64,000 nt of DNA from the NCBI RefSeq assembly GCF_050859025.1, contig NZ_CP138200.1:372001-436000 (forward strand), read 5' to 3'. Below the pieces are notes generated by a model. The model had not been told where the DNA came from. It did not search any database and saw nothing but the letters and a program-made list of their open reading frames with translations. Position 1 is the stretch's first letter. Every line of letters starts with the position of its first letter. The translations under genes were made by a program, and so were the position numbers. Shown here in pieces: positions 55,981 through 63,972 of this stretch. This DNA comes from Wukongibacter sp050859025. Lineage in GTDB: Bacteria; Bacillota; Clostridia; Peptostreptococcales; Caminicellaceae.

Positions 55981-56289
55981 TCCATAACCAGCATCATACG
56001 AGAAATATGTGCTAGATGGGTGGAAAGGCGATTATAGGTATTGGATTATTAATGGAGAAGACAACTTAGTGAAAAGTTATGAGTAGAATATAAAGGAGTT
56101 AGATAATAAATTGGTAGGAAGGTTTACAATAGTAATAGTAAATTAACAATGTTAAAAGAGAGATTTGAAAACGGGAAAAGCTGATGGGATTATAAATAAA
56201 GGTTATAAGTTTCATTTGTTACTTATAGTGTATACTAAGTTAAGTGCGAAATATGTCAAACTGCGTAAAAATTAATTACAGTCCTAGGA
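55980..56289 (+). repeat. Segment duplicated at 59615-61640 (IS256 target, empty site)
   Basis: The text from TTATTTCCATAACC to about 56280 recurs further right with small changes. The right copy contains an additional gene (59751-59966) and the IS256 element. Here the IS target ATTATAAA (56189-56196) is uninterrupted. No intact gene is seen. Confidence 0.8.
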
Positions 56290-56316
56290 GTGGAGAGGGG
56301 ACGTTTAGTTTTCCAC
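56290..56316. repeat. REP variant (GTGGA...TCCAC type)
   Basis: GTGGAGAGGGGACG...TTTTCCAC, directly joined to an NRPS relic. Confidence 0.6.
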
Positions 56317-56702
56317 AGACCATTAATCACTCACTGTTTTCTCCCAATGAGTGGCAAATGAAGCGTCCCTTTGACTGCATAGGAGATTTTGATAACATTA
56401 TAAATACGGAGCTGTTTGAGGTATCAAGTTTAGACAGCGGATTAGATGTTGGAGAAAATAATAATCTAACAAGTATTTTTGATATTAATGTAATGATTAT
56501 AGAAAAGAAGTTAAATATTTTAGTAACATACAGCACAAATAAATATAAAAGAGATACAGTAGAAAAATTTATTAATATGTATATTAAGCAAATAGAAGAA
56601 ATATTAAGTTACTGTAGTGAGAAAGAAAGCATAGAGTTTACAGTGTCAGATTTTGATGCAGCAGATATTTCACAGGAGGATTTGGATAGTTTGTTTATGT
56701 AA
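56317..56702 (+). pseudogene. Relic of an NRPS condensation/epimerization domain C-terminus
   Basis: The frame carries FDINVMIIEKKLNILVTYST, the spacing region of a C domain, then EKFINMYIKQIEEILSYC and a typical linker TVSDFDAADISQEDLDSLF. These are the last 100 or so residues of an NRPS condensation-type domain. The N-terminus is replaced by REP sequence, so the 152-codon frame from 56244 is a chimera and not a real gene. It implies that a second NRPS once existed here or was copied from elsewhere. Confidence 0.65.
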
Positions 56703-57017
56703 ATGAAGAGATCATTTCTTGTATAGAAATTTAACTATTTCAATTTGCTCTAGTGGATTGGTAAAGTGAAACATTTGCGGCACTATAGGAGAACATAAAT
56801 ACAAAGGGACGGTTTTGGTGTATCATGCTTACTTTTTGTGATACGTTAAAGCTAGCATGATAAAATCTAGGTTGAAATGCTTGCAGATAGAATTCTATAT
56901 TGAGCTTAATAAATAGGAATTAGATTTATGTTATAGCAGAAAAAAGCTAAGAGGAAATGAGGATAGGTCTCATATAGATTGGAAGAAGCATTTAAAGAGA
57001 CCCAGTTGCATTGACCT

Positions 57018-57048
57018 AAAGAGAATTTTTAGATATAAATTCTCTTTT
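57018..57048 (+). terminator. Hairpin terminator
   Basis: AAAGAGAATTT/AAATTCTCTTTT. The 56703-57136 gap otherwise holds a REP-like GGGACGG near 56818 with a GTATCA/TGATAC hairpin, and no gene. Confidence 0.6.
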
Positions 57049-57103
57049 CAAAATCCAGTGTTTAAAAGTTATTATTGCCAATCTAAAAAAAATTTGTTAT
57101 TAT

Positions 57104-57125
57104 TTATATATCGATTGTTATATAG
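57104..57125. promoter_or_regulatory. Probable TetR operator 1
   Basis: TTATATATCGATTGTTATATA matches 57704-57725 at nearly every base and lies just upstream of the tetR gene. Confidence 0.6.
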
Positions 57126-57136
57126 GTGGAAATAAA

Positions 57137-57691
57137 ATGAATGAAATTAAACAAAAAATTATACAATGTTCTATCGAACTGTTTAGTGAAAAAGGATATC
57201 ATGGGACATCCATGAGGGATATAATGAAAGCTTCAGGTTGTACTCAGCCGACACTATATTACTATTTTTTGAATAAGAAGACTCTTTTTAGAGAGGTGAT
57301 ACTTGGAGAGTTTTCTAGGTTAATAAATACTATTATTATTGATATAGACACAACGTTGCCAATTAAGGATTTTTATGTACAAGCTGTTATTAAACGAAAA
57401 CATTTAACTGAATATCAAAAGAAAGTTTATAAACTTGCTATTCAGGCTTGGCATGGTATGATCGAAGATCAAGAAATCAGTAATAAATTAAGAAAATGGG
57501 GATATGGACTTATTGAGGATCGTGAAAAAATTTTTGCCCAATATTTCAGTGACTCAAAAAGACTTAAGACATTTACCAATCTATTAATGAATGTTTTTAT
57601 GAATATAACAGAACAAATTATTATGACAGACTTTGACATATCGGATGAAGAAATTGAAGAGCGATTTTCAATGCTCTTTGAGCTCATCTAA
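57137..57691 (+). CDS. TetR-family regulator
   Basis: A 184-residue regulator with a classic N-terminal helix-turn-helix (FSEKGYHGTSMRDIMKASGC, TQPTLYYYFLNKKTLF). The C-terminal ligand domain is unassigned. Near-identical 22-bp sites occur 12 bases before its start and just before the next gene, so it probably represses both itself and the DUF3795-like gene. Confidence 0.88.
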   Translation: MNEIKQKIIQCSIELFSEKGYHGTSMRDIMKASGCTQPTLYYYFLNKKTLFREVILGEFSRLINTIIIDIDTTLPIKDFYVQAVIKRKHLTEYQKKVYKLAIQAWHGMIEDQEISNKLRKWGYGLIEDREKIFAQYFSDSKRLKTFTNLLMNVFMNITEQIIMTDFDISDEEIEERFSMLFELI

Positions 57692-57703
57692 TTTTTTTAA
57701 ATG

Positions 57704-57725
57704 TTATATAACGAATGTTATATAA
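57704..57725. promoter_or_regulatory. Probable TetR operator 2
   Basis: TTATATAACGAATGTTATATAA, a near-palindrome between tetR and the next gene. Confidence 0.6.
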
Positions 57726-57738
57726 AGGAGGAATTATT

Positions 57739-58257
57739 ATGTGCAAACATACAGACCAGTTGGATTTAAAATATCATGCCAAATGCGGATTATACTGCCC
57801 ATCTTGCAGAGCTTATATTGCCACGCAGGAGGACTCCGCAAAATTGGATATCATAGCAAACAGGATAAATATGAAAAGAGAAGATTTATTGTGTAATGGT
57901 TGTGGTTCTGAACAAGTATCATATTTTTGTCGTACTTGCGAAATAAAGGATTGTGTAAATAAAAAAGGACTTTTAAATTGTTCAGAATGTAATGAAATGC
58001 CTTGTGATAAGATCACATCATTTCAAAATAGTAGCAAACCACACCGCCTAGAGGTAATCAAATCCTTAAACTTATTTAAAGAACATGGCTTTGAGAATTG
58101 GGAAAAAGAACAAGTATCAACATATGTTTGTAAGGAATGTAACAATATAAATTCAGCCTATGATCTTAGCTGCCATAAATGTGGAAATGAGCCTGGATGT
58201 GCTTTTGTAGAGAAGTATAAACAGATTATCACTAAACATTTAGCAACAATTAAGTAA
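57739..58257 (+). CDS. Cys-rich DUF3795-like zinc-binding protein
   Basis: The ATG at 57739 has AAAGGAGGA eight bases upstream; 172 residues. Cys pairs are numerous: CGLYCPSC, CNGCG, CRTCEIKDC, CSECNEMPC and a C-terminal zinc ribbon CKECN...CHKCG. The first part matches DUF3795. Function is unknown; metal binding is likely. It shares an operator with tetR. Confidence 0.75.
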   Translation: MCKHTDQLDLKYHAKCGLYCPSCRAYIATQEDSAKLDIIANRINMKREDLLCNGCGSEQVSYFCRTCEIKDCVNKKGLLNCSECNEMPCDKITSFQNSSKPHRLEVIKSLNLFKEHGFENWEKEQVSTYVCKECNNINSAYDLSCHKCGNEPGCAFVEKYKQIITKHLATIK

Positions 58258-58378
58258 TTGAGATATTTTAGATTCGTGGTTGTTTTAGAAGTTACAGCTT
58301 TGAGAGTTTACTGTAAGTAAGACATATATATCGTAGAAATCTTAACTTTATAATATTAATAAAAAAGGCGTGATAATT

Positions 58379-58813
58379 ATGAACAATAACCAAATGGAAG
58401 TAGATGTTAAGTTAACAAATCAAAAAGTTCAATTTACTGGAAGATTAAAGTCTAATCCTGACTATCCGATTGTATTTGATTATCTCCCTCCTTTGGGTGA
58501 TGGTGAGGGATATAAAGGCCTTGAATTATTGCTTATGAGCTTTGCAGGATGTGTGAGTACGACCATTGTGTATTTATTGAGAAAGATGGGGAAAAATATT
58601 TCCGGCTTTAAGATAAATGCAAAAGGCATAAATACAACACAGCCTTTATCACTCCAAAAAATTTTTATTGAGGTTATCTTAGAATCTACGGATATAAGGG
58701 ATTCAGACATTCAAAATGTAATTAAACAAGCTGAGGAATTATCTCCTGTATGGGTAGCGCTGAAAAACAATGTTGATGTCAGCATGGAATACAGAGTTAT
58801 TGCCCTACAGTAA
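58379..58813 (+). CDS. OsmC/Ohr-like protein lacking the resolving Cys
   Basis: 144 residues from the ATG at 58379. The OsmC fold is recognisable: GLELLLMSFAGCVSTTIVYLL is the central helix with one conserved Cys, and the C-terminal SPVWVALKNNVDVS occupies the place of the second CP-x-S motif. That second Cys is absent, so the usual thiol peroxidase cycle is not possible in this form. Its function may be binding or an altered redox role. Confidence 0.75.
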   Translation: MNNNQMEVDVKLTNQKVQFTGRLKSNPDYPIVFDYLPPLGDGEGYKGLELLLMSFAGCVSTTIVYLLRKMGKNISGFKINAKGINTTQPLSLQKIFIEVILESTDIRDSDIQNVIKQAEELSPVWVALKNNVDVSMEYRVIALQ

Positions 58814-59012
58814 TTGTGAGAGAGAAATATTTAACGAGATATTCACACAAGAAATAATTTTCCTTATTGTGTCAGAAGGAACGTCAGACTGTGTGAGAAA
58901 TAGTTTTTATCAAATCAAAACGAACGTTAAATTGTAATTTTTTCTGTTTTATTACATTTCGAAGGGATATATTCCTATAGACTAAAAAATTGGTTGAAAG
59001 AATGGTCCCTAA

Positions 59013-59465
59013 TTAAGCAATTTTCTCAACCAATTTTGCTACTCCTAATATATTAATTACTTTTTTCGAATTATAAGACAACATAATTAGAAACGTTTCT
59101 GCGCCTACAGATTCAAGCTCTCTAATTAAAAAGTATGTACAGTTCATTGCTCGTTTTATTGTCCCGAAGGGATGCTCGACAATCATTTGCCGCCTAAGAT
59201 ACTTAGCCATATTTTCTTTTGTTCTCGCATCCACTATATCGAGAAAATCTTGATGCTTACTCCTATTAATTTCTCTACCTTTTTTAGATTTTGTACATCT
59301 ATCTTTGTATTCACACTTTCCACAGGCATTATAATTTCTATATCGAACTCTTACTGGATTTTCCTTTATGTGTTTCATTCTAGTTAATTTTTGTCCTGCT
59401 GGACAGGTATAAAAATCCCTTTCTTTATTATATTTAAACTTATCTCCATAGAAATCTCTATCTCC
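59013..59465 (-). pseudogene. IS1182-type transposase, truncated C-terminal part
   Basis: The frame reads GDRDFYGDKFKYNKERDFYTC and continues into CGKCEYKDRC, VEHPFGTIKRAMNCTYF and NILGVAKL, the C-terminal part of an IS1182-family DDE transposase. The 5' part is missing: a REP palindrome starts at the break (59465). An AAAATTGGTTGA/TCAACCAATTTT hairpin at about 58986-59036 probably marks the IS end. Confidence 0.8.
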
Positions 59466-59515
59466 AAGTGACAGGAGACGTTTTCAAGTGACAGGGGACG
59501 GTTTTACTGTCACCT
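59465..59515. repeat. Double REP-like palindrome
   Basis: AAGTGACAGGAGACG and AAGTGACAGGGGACGG...TGTCACCT sit in tandem, between the transposase relic and an RHS fragment. Confidence 0.7.
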
Positions 59516-59614
59516 GACACAAATACGCGAGAGAACAATACGACGAAATAACAGGACAATACTACCCAAGAGCCAGATACCATGCCCCACAGGTAGGAAG
59601 GTTTACACAAGAGG
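59516..59614 (+). pseudogene. RHS core fragment after a REP
   Basis: ACACAAATACGC...GACGAAATAACAGG to TTTACACAAGAGGA: the same piece and the same junction as at 55863, with extra substitutions. Confidence 0.7.
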
Positions 59615-59750
59615 ATTATTTCCATAACCAGCATCATACGAGAAATATGTGCTAGATGGATGGAAAGGCGATTATAGGTATTGGATTATTAATGGAGAAG
59701 ATAACTTAGTGAAAAGTCATGAGTAGAATATAAAGGAGTTAGATAATAAA

Positions 59751-59966
59751 TTGGATGGTAATAGTAAATTAACAATGTTAAAAGAGAGATTTGAAAACAG
59801 GGAAACTGGACAACAAGTAGATGGAATCACGATAATGATTGATGGTAAATTTAAAGAGGTTTTTGATGTGATTCTAAATAAGTCAGATGATTACAATGAT
59901 TATACTGAAGTTCTGAAAGATTCAATATTATTAGGAATTAATGAAATAATTAATAATATAAAATAA
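59751..59966 (+). CDS. Small hypothetical protein, unknown function
   Basis: 71 residues from TTG (AAGGAG 12 bases upstream), with an alternative ATG at 59776. The composition is that of a real protein: LKERFENRETGQQVDGITIM, then a helical C-terminus DSILLGINEIINNI. I recall similar small conserved proteins in Firmicutes but no function. The left copy of this segment (near 56150) carries an internal deletion that removes most of it. Confidence 0.55.
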   Translation: MDGNSKLTMLKERFENRETGQQVDGITIMIDGKFKEVFDVILNKSDDYNDYTEVLKDSILLGINEIINNIK

Positions 59967-60020
59967 GTTTGGACAAGAATATGAGAAATTAGAAGCCAGC
60001 TAATCTTTGAATGTACTAGA

Positions 60021-60063
60021 GGACAGGTAAATTAATTGCATATAAAGCGATATACCTGTCCTT
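60021..60063 (+). terminator. Hairpin terminator
   Basis: GGACAGGTA/TACCTGTCC followed by TTCT, after the small gene. Confidence 0.55.
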
Positions 60064-60097
60064 CTATCGGGACGGGAAAAGCTGATGGGATTATAAA

Positions 60098-61528
60098 GGG
60101 AATGTATAAAGTTTTGTGTAAATGGTCAATAATTCCAATAACAAGGAATAAAAAGGAGATGACTATTTATGCAAAACTTTAGTAATTTAACGATAAAAGA
60201 ATTAGCAGAGAACTGTCAAACAGTAGATGAAGTACAAGAAGCTATCAAGATAATATTTAGAGAAACCATTCAACAAGCTTTAGAAGCAGAGCTTGAACAT
60301 CATTTGGGTTATGGTAAGAATGACCCTAATGGGAATAATTCTGGTAACAGTAGAAATGGATATAGCAAGAAAGTTATTCAAACAAATTTCGGTAAAACTG
60401 ATTTAAAAGTTCCAAGAGATAGAAATGGAGAATTTGAACCTAAGATTATTGAAAAATATGAAAGAACAACTAATCGGATTGAAGATCAAATAATAGCAAT
60501 GTATGCCAAAGGAATGTCTACTAGAGATATTGAAGACCATATGAAAGATATTTATGGAATAGATGTATCACCAACTATGGTAAGTAAAATAACCGATAAA
60601 ATAATTCCTCAGATTCAAGAGTGGCAATCTAGGCCCCTAGAAAGAGTTTATCCAATAGTTTTTCTAGATGCTATTCATTTTAAAGTAAGAAAGGAAAATA
60701 GAGTAGTTAACAAAGCAGCTTATACTGTTCTTGGTATAAATATGGAAGGGAAAAAAGATATTTTAGGAATATGGGTAGGAGAAAGCGAAAGCGCCTCCTT
60801 CTGGCTAGGGGTATGTAATGACCTTAAAAATAGGGGTGTAGAAGATATATTAATAGCCTGTAAAGATGGCTTATCAGGTTTTTCAGAAGCTATTAACAGT
60901 GCTTTTCCAAAGGCGGAAATTCAGCTTTGTGTAATTCATGAAATCAGAAATAACATTAAGTATGTACCTCATAAGTACAGAAAAACTGTTATGAAGGACC
61001 TTAAGAAGATATACCAAGCTTTAACGATAGAAGAGGCGGAGCTTAAGTTTGAAGAGTTTAAAACTGCTTGGGGAGAGAAATATCCTTTAATTATTAAATC
61101 ATGGGAGAATAAATGGGATGAACTTACGGCATACTTTAAATATCCCTATGATATGCGAAAACTAATATATACCACAAATATAGTAGAAGGATACCATAGG
61201 CAGCTTAGAAAGGTTACTAAGAATAAAACTACATATCCTACGGATGAAGCTTTGGTTAAAATAATTTATCTAGCTACAATGAACATTCAGAAAAAATGGT
61301 ATCAACCTATTAGACAATGGAACGAATGCATATCTCAGGTTGGAATATATTTTAGTGAAAGATTAAAGGAAGAATTATCTATATAAGCTATAAGATGCAA
61401 AAAAGTATAGGGGTAACTTTCCAGTCACCCCTTCTGCCCTTTGGGCTATTTATACATTTTAAATTAATAATTATTCACATGTGAATTTTTAATAAATCAT
61501 CCATTTACACAAAATAATTTATATTCTT
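60098..61528 (+). mobile_element. IS256-family insertion sequence, complete
   Basis: The ends are inverted repeats: GAATGTATAAAGTTTTGTGT at the left against GAATATAAATTATTTTGTGT (reverse of the right end). An 8-bp target duplication ATTATAAA flanks it (60090-60097 and 61529-61536). The same target occurs uninterrupted at 56189-56196 in a duplicated segment, which confirms the ends. Length is 1431 bp. Confidence 0.93.
60169..61386 (+). CDS. IS256-family (mutator type) transposase
   Basis: A 405-residue DDE transposase. The N-terminus has the family's QALEAELEHHLGYGKND and NSRNGYSKK; PRDRNGEFEP follows. The catalytic Asp region is VFLDAIHFKVR, then ACKDGLSGF and CVIHEIRNN; the Glu-containing helix TTNIVEGYHRQLRKVTK is near 340. 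It has a GGAG start and looks intact, so the element is probably active. Confidence 0.95.
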   Translation: MQNFSNLTIKELAENCQTVDEVQEAIKIIFRETIQQALEAELEHHLGYGKNDPNGNNSGNSRNGYSKKVIQTNFGKTDLKVPRDRNGEFEPKIIEKYERTTNRIEDQIIAMYAKGMSTRDIEDHMKDIYGIDVSPTMVSKITDKIIPQIQEWQSRPLERVYPIVFLDAIHFKVRKENRVVNKAAYTVLGINMEGKKDILGIWVGESESASFWLGVCNDLKNRGVEDILIACKDGLSGFSEAINSAFPKAEIQLCVIHEIRNNIKYVPHKYRKTVMKDLKKIYQALTIEEAELKFEEFKTAWGEKYPLIIKSWENKWDELTAYFKYPYDMRKLIYTTNIVEGYHRQLRKVTKNKTTYPTDEALVKIIYLATMNIQKKWYQPIRQWNECISQVGIYFSERLKEELSI

Positions 61529-61630
61529 ATTATAAATAAAGGTTATAAGTTTCATTTGTTACTTATAGTGTATACTAAGTTAAATGTGAAATATGTCAAA
61601 CTGCGTAAAAATTAATTACAGTCCTATATT

Positions 61631-61972
61631 TTACAAGTACCGCTGTCTATGCTTTGTAATATCTTCTAATATGTCCTTTGCTAATTCGATTTCATTTGAA
61701 GTTAAGGTTTTAATTTTATTGTATAGTGATTTTAAGCTATCTGGTTAATCAATTTCATCTAGACTATCTTTCAGCAAATACTCAGGAGAAATGCCAAGTG
61801 CATTACATAGCTTTACAAATACTGGTATACTTGGATATTTAGCTCCACTTTCAATTTGTCTTACAAATGATGGCTCTATTTCACATAGTTCTGCCAATTT
61901 ATTTGAAGTTATATTCTTTAGCTTTCTAATTTCTTTTATCCTTCTTCCAAACATAACCTTATTCATTTCCAA
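61631..61972 (-). pseudogene. XRE-family regulator with an in-frame TAA
   Basis: The first 75 codons (61972 to 61745) encode a helix-turn-helix (NITSNKLAELCEIEPSFVRQ) and end in TAA. The same frame then continues for 37 codons (LKSLYNKIKTLTSNEIELAK, then DILEDITKH) to a second stop at 61631, a typical tail of 110-residue phage-type XRE proteins. It therefore looks like a nonsense mutation in a 113-residue gene. The short form keeps the DNA-binding domain and may still function. Confidence 0.65.
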
Positions 61973-62201
61973 TATCCTCCTGTTTCTTATAGTTGTATTA
62001 GTTACTATAAGATTATAGGATTGATTTTTTGTTTGATAGCCGCTTAAAGAAACTTAAGAAACTATTAGTATCTTGTGTATGAGTAAATTTATTTATACTT
62101 ATTACATAAATGGGATCGGATAACTAAGTTAATTACATAAACCGATGCACATGTCCTGTTAAAAGCAATAGGCTAGATAAAATATATAGATTATACAGCA
62201 T

Positions 62202-62267
62202 CTGCCGAAAGACTGCCGGAAAAGTGCCGCAAGTCAGCCGGTTTTTTAAATAAATATGTATTATAAT
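62202..62267 (+). promoter_or_regulatory. Phased GCCG promoter module, copy 2
   Basis: CTGCCGAAAGA, CTGCCGGAAAA, GTGCCGCAAGT, CAGCCGGTTTT, then 20 bases after GCCGG to TATAAT (62262-62267). It has the best -10 of the four copies. Confidence 0.7.
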
Positions 62268-62341
62268 ATAAGATGTAAAGAATTTATAAATAATATCTTA
62301 ATATTTTAAATTACATAGTTACTCATAAACTGGACTCAAGG

Positions 62342-62375
62342 TCCCAGAGAAAATTAATTTCATCTGGGATTTTTT
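62342..62375 (+). terminator. Terminator about 75 bases after promoter copy 2
   Basis: TCCCAGA/TCTGGGA followed by TTTTTT. The short transcript between is about 100 nt. The 61973-62659 gap also holds the inverted repeat at 62457. Confidence 0.7.
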
Positions 62376-62456
62376 AGTGGAGTTATTTTCTTAAGAGAAA
62401 TGTGAGTAAAAAAGAGGAGGTCAGTTCTTCGGAAAATTTATTTAATAGAAATTTAA

Positions 62457-62581
62457 GCCAAGATTACCCATAGAAAGTCTAAAAATGTTTATCTATATAG
62501 AACGTACTTATAAATCTACATTTGGATTTATAAGTACGTTCTATATAGATGGGTTTTAAATTTTCTATGGAGAATCTTGGC
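62457..62581. repeat. Large inverted repeat (about 125 bp)
   Basis: Perfect 26-bp arms at 62491-62516 and 62525-62550, around an 8-base loop, are enclosed by outer arms GCCAAGATT (62457) and AATCTTGGC (62573). It contains no gene. It may be a MITE, a terminator or a structured RNA. Confidence 0.75.
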
Positions 62582-62665
62582 GAATAAATACTTGAAATAA
62601 ATAATCTTACAGAATGGTCAAAATCTTAGGGTTTACAAAATAAAATGAAGAAAGGAGTTATGAGA

Positions 62666-62836
62666 GTGCCAAGAATTATAGACTTGTTAGATGATAAAGC
62701 AAAGACTAATTTATATAGATTTACAAAGAAATTAATCGAAGATAAGAAGGACTTAACAATAGTACAGGCCATGCAGCAAGATAGCTATAGGCGTATAAAC
62801 AGAAGAATTAGGCAAGTTGGATGGAAGGATTACTAA
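62666..62836 (+). CDS. Small phage-like protein, unknown function
   Basis: GTG at 62666 is eight bases after AAAGGAG, so I prefer it over ATGs at 62645 and 62660 that are too close to or before that site; this gives 56 residues. The sequence is charged and helical (PRIIDLLDDKAK, then a basic RRINRRIRQ tail). It stands between phased-promoter copies 2 and 3, ahead of a phage scaffold-like gene. Confidence 0.5.
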   Translation: MPRIIDLLDDKAKTNLYRFTKKLIEDKKDLTIVQAMQQDSYRRINRRIRQVGWKDY

Positions 62837-62868
62837 ACAAATTTAGAAATGATATAGGTAAAATAGAA

Positions 62869-62934
62869 CTGCCGAAAGACTGCCGGAAAAGTGCCGCAAG
62901 TCAGCCGGTTTTTACTTGAAATCGGTGATATACT
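62869..62934 (+). promoter_or_regulatory. Phased GCCG promoter module, copy 3 (scaffold-like gene)
   Basis: Four 11-bp GCCG units, then 20 bases to TATACT (62929-62934). The scaffold-like gene starts 77 bases later. Confidence 0.72.
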
Positions 62935-63011
62935 TTAAAATACCAAAAGATTATTAATAGCTCTTAGGAATTATACATTAATAAGAACCTATTAAAGCAG
63001 GAGGGAAAAGA

Positions 63012-63542
63012 ATGAGAAACTCAAAAGATATCTTAGGTGAGGAACTATATAAAAAGATAAGAGAAAAAGTAGGAGATAGAAAGATAATAATAGATGATGA
63101 AAATTATATCCCAAGGAGTCGACTAAACCAAGTTATTCATCAAAAAAATGTATTCAGAAAAAATATTGAAACCTTAAGCAATCAGTTAGAAGAGATGGCA
63201 GAGAAAATAGAAATAAAGGAACAGCTGATTAAGAGACTTGAAAGCTCTGAGAAAAGATTAATTAAGGAGAATTCTAGAGTCAAAGACATATGCCTGGCTA
63301 ATGCTATTAAGCTGGAAGCATTAAAGATGAATGCCAAGAACATACATGTAGTCAGCAGACTTATAGATAAAACTGGTCTTGAAATCCTCGACGATGGAAG
63401 TGTAAGGGGATTGGAGGAACAACTAAATAAATTGAAGGAAGATCAAAGCAGTTTATTTGGTAGGGATATATTGATATCACTTATGGATATTCAAAACTCA
63501 GTAGGAAATTTGATTCAGAGAAAGCTAACAGAAAATTTGTAG
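63012..63542 (+). CDS. Phage GP20-like scaffold protein
   Basis: The 176-residue protein has the layout of phage minor structural protein GP20: an N-terminal EELYKKIREKVGDRKII, IDDENYIPRSRLN, a long coiled coil (about 45-95), then AKNIHVVSRLIDKTGLEILDDGSV and GLEEQLNKLKED. Scaffold proteins guide capsid assembly. GCAGGAGG precedes the ATG. No capsid or portal gene is visible in the window, so it may be part of a prophage or a domesticated particle that continues to the right. Confidence 0.7.
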   Translation: MRNSKDILGEELYKKIREKVGDRKIIIDDENYIPRSRLNQVIHQKNVFRKNIETLSNQLEEMAEKIEIKEQLIKRLESSEKRLIKENSRVKDICLANAIKLEALKMNAKNIHVVSRLIDKTGLEILDDGSVRGLEEQLNKLKEDQSSLFGRDILISLMDIQNSVGNLIQRKLTENL

Positions 63543-63628
63543 TTATAGATATCTAGCAGAGAAAATTCTATAGATTTAGGTAGAAAAAGCACTGATTGGC
63601 AGTATTAAAAAACTTAATTACCTATGGA

Positions 63629-63694
63629 CTGCCGAAAGACTGCCGGAAAAGTGCCGCAAGTCAGCCGGTTTTTACTTAGAATCGGTGATATACT
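63629..63694 (+). promoter_or_regulatory. Phased GCCG promoter module, copy 4
   Basis: Almost identical to copy 3, with TATACT at 63689-63694. Downstream at 63714 lies CGTGGCGTTGCACG, the leader hairpin shared with copy 1. Confidence 0.72.
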
Positions 63695-63898
63695 TTAAGC
63701 TATCAAGAGATTCACTCGTGGCGTTGCACGTTAAAAACGTACCAAAGAGTAAAAAAATGTTAATAGAAGATTCAAAGGATATCCTGATATATTAGAAAGT
63801 AAAAAATTTTAATAAGAAACTAATTTAATAAAGTGCACATAAAAAATTTTTAAAACTATAGTAATGCTACTTTAAGGATCAATAAACCTTGAGGAAGT

Positions 63899-63967
63899 AT
63901 GACCGCAATAGAAAATTTGAAAGACATCAGTATTTACATAGGGCTGCAGCCTGATGTCAAGGAGTGA
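63899..63967 (+). CDS. Tiny reading frame (22 residues), possible phage leader peptide
   Basis: ATG after GAGG with a close spacer; it encodes MTAIENLKDISIYIGLQPDV and two more residues. It resembles the start of small head-tail connector proteins but ends early. It overlaps a GACATCAG/CTGATGTC hairpin (63923-63958). Coding is uncertain. Confidence 0.25.
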   Translation: MTAIENLKDISIYIGLQPDVKE

Positions 63968-63972
63968 TAGAA

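Noticed and set aside
55801..56037. Open frame of 78 codons as a gene
   Set aside because: It is made of REP and RHS core sequence in a non-native frame, without a ribosome site.
53958..59515. TGACAGGGGACG repeats as a CRISPR array
   Set aside because: The copies are palindromic, unevenly spaced and lie at gene and fragment borders; there are no regular spacers and no cas genes.
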